Assembly (NCBI RefSeq): GCF_052156535.1
Contig: NZ_JBQKUP010000034.1
Location: 323,413 to 387,412, forward strand
Length of the DNA stretch: 64,000 bases
Direction: 5' to 3'
From: Nitrospira_E sp052156535
GTDB taxonomy: Bacteria; Nitrospirota; Nitrospiria; Nitrospirales; UBA8639
The position numbers and the translations under genes are program-made. Shown here piece after piece: positions 61,519 through 64,000 of this stretch; positions within the stretch are counted from its first letter, which is position 1, and each line of letters begins with the position of its first letter. Under the pieces are notes generated by a model. That model was not told the DNA's origin. It searched no databases and saw only the letters and a list, made by a program, of their open reading frames with translations.

Positions 61519-62421
61519 TTATTTAAAACTACTATCAAACAAAGGATGGGAATTTAACCGCTTGGTAATTGTTTCGTCATTTGCCTCAGCAAGTGTACCT
61601 TCCTCTTTTAAATTTTTAATGACCTCTAGTACACCTGTGATGGCATTTGTTCGAGGCTTCTTAATTTTAAAATTCTTAATGTAATCTCGAATGGTTTTTT
61701 CTTCTTTATTTAAAAGATTGTCAGGCTTATCTTGATTGGCCAGAAGAAGTTTCTTGTCGTCCACCCATAGCCAATCCTGTTCTAATAACTGGTTTATTTT
61801 TTCAGAATATTCTTCCTTTCCACGGGCTGCTTCCCATTCTTCAGTTCCCACCCTTGAGTACATATTACCTGTTAACCACCCCAACTTCGCCTGAAAGGTT
61901 TCATCGAGTGAGAGAAACCGAGCCTTAAAGCAAGCGTCGTAATGGTCAATTTTTATTGAAATAGAAAGGCGCAAAAATGCGCAACATGCTTCATGAAGGC
62001 CCTTTGTGGTTTCCTCATGAAGATAAAAGTATTCATTGATATTGTTATTAAGCAAACTTTCAACAAATTGTCTTGCTCTATTCCTGTGTTTACTTCCTCC
62101 GACCTTTCCCTTTTGACCGAGATCAAGGTCAACAATCTTTTCAAATTCCCGATTAAGAACAAGGTCCAAAGGGCGCACAACTGCCAAGGTAATATATTTA
62201 GCCTTATACCCTACGGCCCTAGGTATTAGGTCACAGGTTTGGGTTAAAACCAAAAAATTAGTGTAATCTTCTTTCGTCGTATAGTAGCCATGAATATCGG
62301 CGAGAATTGCTTTTAATGCATCGGTTTTTTTTAAAATATCGCCCTGCTGTAGATAATTCTTGTTGGGATGGGCGTAGGTAAAATGAAGGGAAGATTTTGA
62401 TTTGGGATCAGCGATGTCCAT
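61519..62421 (-). CDS. Unknown protein with QTCDL motif, last gene of a three-gene cluster
   Basis: I do not recognise a named family in this 300-residue protein. It is soluble and AT-rich in codon use. The N-terminal half has YLQQGDILKKTDALKAI and then NFLVLTQTCDLIPRAVGYK, a GDI...QTCDL pattern I have seen in uncharacterised accessory proteins. The C-terminal half is helical and charged (WEAARGKEEYSEKINQLLEQ and RDYIKNFKIKKPRTN). There is no membrane segment. It starts 33 bases after the 92-residue gene and is probably cotranscribed with it. Confidence 0.55.
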   Translation of the reverse strand: MDIADPKSKSSLHFTYAHPNKNYLQQGDILKKTDALKAILADIHGYYTTKEDYTNFLVLTQTCDLIPRAVGYKAKYITLAVVRPLDLVLNREFEKIVDLDLGQKGKVGGSKHRNRARQFVESLLNNNINEYFYLHEETTKGLHEACCAFLRLSISIKIDHYDACFKARFLSLDETFQAKLGWLTGNMYSRVGTEEWEAARGKEEYSEKINQLLEQDWLWVDDKKLLLANQDKPDNLLNKEEKTIRDYIKNFKIKKPRTNAITGVLEVIKNLKEEGTLAEANDETITKRLNSHPLFDSSFK

Positions 62422-62454
62422 AATAATTGAAAGGGAATATCTGGTAACAAACTG

Positions 62455-62733
62455 TCATACATCTGATCCGGTGGAATCGATTTTGATTGGCCCACGATTA
62501 TCGACGAGATTTTGATACCGCCTTTCTTCCTTCTCAGGGTTCAAGGGAATTGTGAAAGTTTGTTGAAATTCGGTTCCACGAACTACAACAACCCTCCCAT
62601 ATTCTCGTAAATTACTAAATCCCTCAGTAACTGTTGGCTCTTCGGATGTGTCAACTTCTTTTAGTGGTTGATAATTTCCTTCCGACAAATGCCCAATTGT
62701 ACTGATGTCGGTAGTTTGGGTTTTAATGTCCAT
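62455..62733 (-). CDS. Small unknown protein, middle gene of the cluster
   Basis: The 92-residue protein is acidic at its start (TEGFSNLREYG after a disordered 40-residue lead) and has one likely strand pair (GRVVVVRGTEFQQTFTIPL) followed by a charged end. No family is recognised. Its ATG lies inside the end of the upstream 216-residue gene (11-base overlap), a sign of translational coupling. The short length and charge suggest an adaptor, inhibitor or antitoxin role, but this is only inference. Confidence 0.5.
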   Translation of the reverse strand: MDIKTQTTDISTIGHLSEGNYQPLKEVDTSEEPTVTEGFSNLREYGRVVVVRGTEFQQTFTIPLNPEKEERRYQNLVDNRGPIKIDSTGSDV

Positions 62734-63373
62734 CGGATTCCTCCGTTGAAAGTGAAAGTTGGTAGACTTTGCTCGATAATCTTAAGGATTCGTTATAAAA
62801 TTTAACTACGCTATTTTGTAAGTTTTCCTTAGTATTATCGGCACTTTTACCAGTTTTATGAAAATTATAGTGGATTTTGAATTTAGCGCTGTTGTCGGAA
62901 AGGCCTATTTTAATATTTAACTCTCTATCCAAGTGGGAAACTTTTCGAATAATTTCTGTATCTGTATATTTCTCAATCCCAGCGGCCAAAGAGGCCGGAG
63001 TATCAGGTAAATTAAATATTCGCAAGATTTCAGGAGACAAGTCCTTTTCCGAAAATGCGAAGTTTATTCCTAGGCCTCGTATTGGAGTATGTCTCAGAAG
63101 CTCTAAGACTTTTACCGCCAAGCTTTCAGCTTTGGTGAGTGTTTCTTCGTCGGCTTTTTTTACTCCAACGATCAATCTATGAATGGAAGGGCTAATAATT
63201 AAATCATCATATGAATAACGGGGCGTAGAGATGGTCGGGGCTATCATCATCTCGGCTTCTATTGAAATCCCTGGTGAGGAAAATAATTCCTCCGCGATCC
63301 ACTTTGCGCTAAAAATATGAGGATTCCACTGTCCAACTAATACGATGGTCCATTCACTGAGTTCTGGAACCAT
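62723..63373 (-). CDS. Unknown protein, first gene of the cluster
   Basis: The 216-residue protein begins SEWTIVLVGQWNPHIFSAKW, an alternating hydrophobic strand, and continues with IHRLIVGVKKADEETLTKAE and a region ISPEIL-like SPEILRIFNLPDTPASLAAG. The layout of N-terminal strands, a central helix pair and a C-terminal helix recalls the TIGR04255 type of sporadically distributed proteins, but the match is not firm. It overlaps the next gene by 11 bases. No transmembrane segment is present. Promoter elements should lie at 63374-63645. Confidence 0.5.
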   Translation of the reverse strand: MVPELSEWTIVLVGQWNPHIFSAKWIAEELFSSPGISIEAEMMIAPTISTPRYSYDDLIISPSIHRLIVGVKKADEETLTKAESLAVKVLELLRHTPIRGLGINFAFSEKDLSPEILRIFNLPDTPASLAAGIEKYTDTEIIRKVSHLDRELNIKIGLSDNSAKFKIHYNFHKTGKSADNTKENLQNSVVKFYNESLRLSSKVYQLSLSTEESDGH

Positions 63374-63679
63374 AAAAAGGCTTTCTTTCTTTGATAGGAG
63401 TTGAGCAATTCAAATGACTAGGACTTAGAATATGTATATTAGAGAATTAGGTCAATAATAGTCATTATAGAAATGACCTTTTTTATTTTTCTTCTCTTGA
63501 AATAGGTAGAAAAGTGCCTAGAATTCTTCCCCTTTAAAAAAGTGGATAACATAGCTCTTCCCGTTGTGTGATAATATAGATTACGACAAATAATTTCATC
63601 TTTTGCTAGCCACTTCAACGACTTACTCCCACCAAAAAAAACTCATTGTAACATGTCATGTTACGTGTTACAATAACCA
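63374..63679. other. Divergent region between the three-gene cluster and higBA
   Basis: About 306 AT-rich bases with no gene. It must hold the promoters of both the minus-strand cluster and the plus-strand higBA pair. The palindromic operator at 63646-63673 is the only clear site. Confidence 0.5.
63646..63673. promoter_or_regulatory. Palindromic operator before higB
   Basis: GTAACATG at 63648-63655 and CATGTTAC at 63657-63664 form a perfect 17-base palindrome around one T. A second, wider inverted repeat, TTGTAACA (63646-63653) with TGTTACAA (63666-63673), overlaps it, so three GTAAC half-sites are present. The site ends six bases before the higB start codon. It probably binds the HigA antitoxin for self-repression. 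Confidence 0.75.
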
Positions 63680-63958
63680 ATGATTGAGAATTTTAGGCAT
63701 CGCGGCTTAAAAAAGCTCTACGACAAAGGCGATCGGAGCGGCCTTCGCACGGATATTGCCGAGAAAGCCGAGTTGTATCTCTCGATCTTGGATACCGCCC
63801 GTATGGTGCAAGAACTCGACATTACAGGCTTTGGCTTTCATCGGCTTACGGGCAACCTAAAAGGGTTTTACAGTGTGACCGTGTCACGGAATCACCGGAT
63901 CATTTTCCGGTTTGAAGATGGCCACGCTTTTGATGTGGATTTAGTAGACTATCATTGA
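63680..63958 (+). CDS. higB: HigB-type (RelE superfamily) toxin
   Basis: The 92-residue protein is a RelE-fold mRNA interferase of the HigB group: MIENFRHRGLKKLYDKGDRS at the start, the LDTARMVQELDITGFGFHRL middle, and strands YSVTVSRNHRIIFRFEDGHA ending in VDLVDYH. Such toxins cut mRNA on the ribosome. The order toxin then antitoxin is typical for higBA. The start codon lies just after the operator, so the leader is very short. The antitoxin follows by 12 bases. Confidence 0.92.
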   Translation: MIENFRHRGLKKLYDKGDRSGLRTDIAEKAELYLSILDTARMVQELDITGFGFHRLTGNLKGFYSVTVSRNHRIIFRFEDGHAFDVDLVDYH

Positions 63959-63970
63959 GGAGAGAATATT

Positions 63971-64000
63971 ATGGCGATGAAAAACCCTGTCCATCCGGGC
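63971..64000 (+). CDS. higA: HigA-type antitoxin, start only (cut by window end)
   Basis: The last 30 bases encode MAMKNPVHPG, which is the characteristic beginning of HigA helix-turn-helix antitoxins. GGAGAG precedes the ATG. The remainder lies outside the window. Identity is inferred from this start and its place behind higB. Confidence 0.75.
   Translation, partial: MAMKNPVHPG

Noticed and set aside
1..64000. CRISPR array
   Set aside because: No series of regularly spaced identical 24-40-bp repeats and no cas genes were seen.

Overview
The window looks like chromosome of a Nitrospirota bacterium, most likely a Nitrospira of the lower-GC (marine) type. Reasons: the mix of Gram-negative envelope genes (Tat subunit, lipoproteins, outer-membrane barrel, NagZ), the universal stress protein fused to PCP-reductase domains beside a radical SAM enzyme, and short dispersed intergenic repeats of a kind I associate with Nitrospira. 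The genus call is inference. No nitrite oxidoreductase or other diagnostic gene is present.

Layout. 1-280: end of an rRNA operon (23S tail, 5S, terminator). 300-2441: STAS protein and hemL. 2632-3841: a complete IS3-family element with a 4-bp target duplication, inserted in a dispersed repeat. 4351-7788: aldehyde dehydrogenase, a radical SAM/SPASM protein, a small acidic protein. 8145-17094: a long minus-strand cluster read argD-argF-argH-LptM-like lipoprotein-B12 radical SAM-lysA-dapA-dapB, joining arginine and lysine/diaminopimelate synthesis. 17257-21195: acyl desaturase, ahcY, metK (methyl cycle). 21953-25954: three overlapping genes, Usp-Usp-PCP_red-rubredoxin-PCP_red-PCP_red, radical SAM-SPASM-PCP_red, and a CopD-like membrane protein, which look like one redox or tetrapyrrole-related system. 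26364-31833: der, a c-type cytochrome, M20 and M50 peptidases, an HTH-metallo-beta-lactamase fusion. 32129-35836: envelope proteins (TRL-like lipoprotein, barrel, DUF4105, DUF3015). 36004-45169: methyltransferase-TPR, a 1.5-kb repeat-bearing gap, small exported proteins, a response regulator, a HEAT lipoprotein with an unusually long TatA-like protein, a class I amidotransferase, PsiE, and a protein with two desulforedoxin-like repeats. 45431-49695: nagZ, pepA, queE, a HAD phosphatase.

49807-50310 holds tRNA-Leu(GAG) followed by about three ~205-212-bp tandem units, each carrying a copy of the tRNA 3' end, an arrangement that recalls the rtT repeats behind tyrT of E. coli. Then come a methyltransferase, a TPR protein and a membrane-bound CHASE2-sigma54 activator, msrB, a ribosome hibernation factor, an AbrB/PIN toxin-antitoxin pair and a phosphohexomutase. 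From about 60 kb the DNA becomes AT-rich and accessory: a HEPN-like protein, an unrecognised overlapping three-gene minus-strand cluster, and the start of a higBA pair with a clear palindromic operator, cut by the window end.

The strongest candidates for undescribed biology are the Usp/PCP_red/radical SAM operon, the tRNA-Leu tandem array, and the three-gene cluster at 61519-63373.
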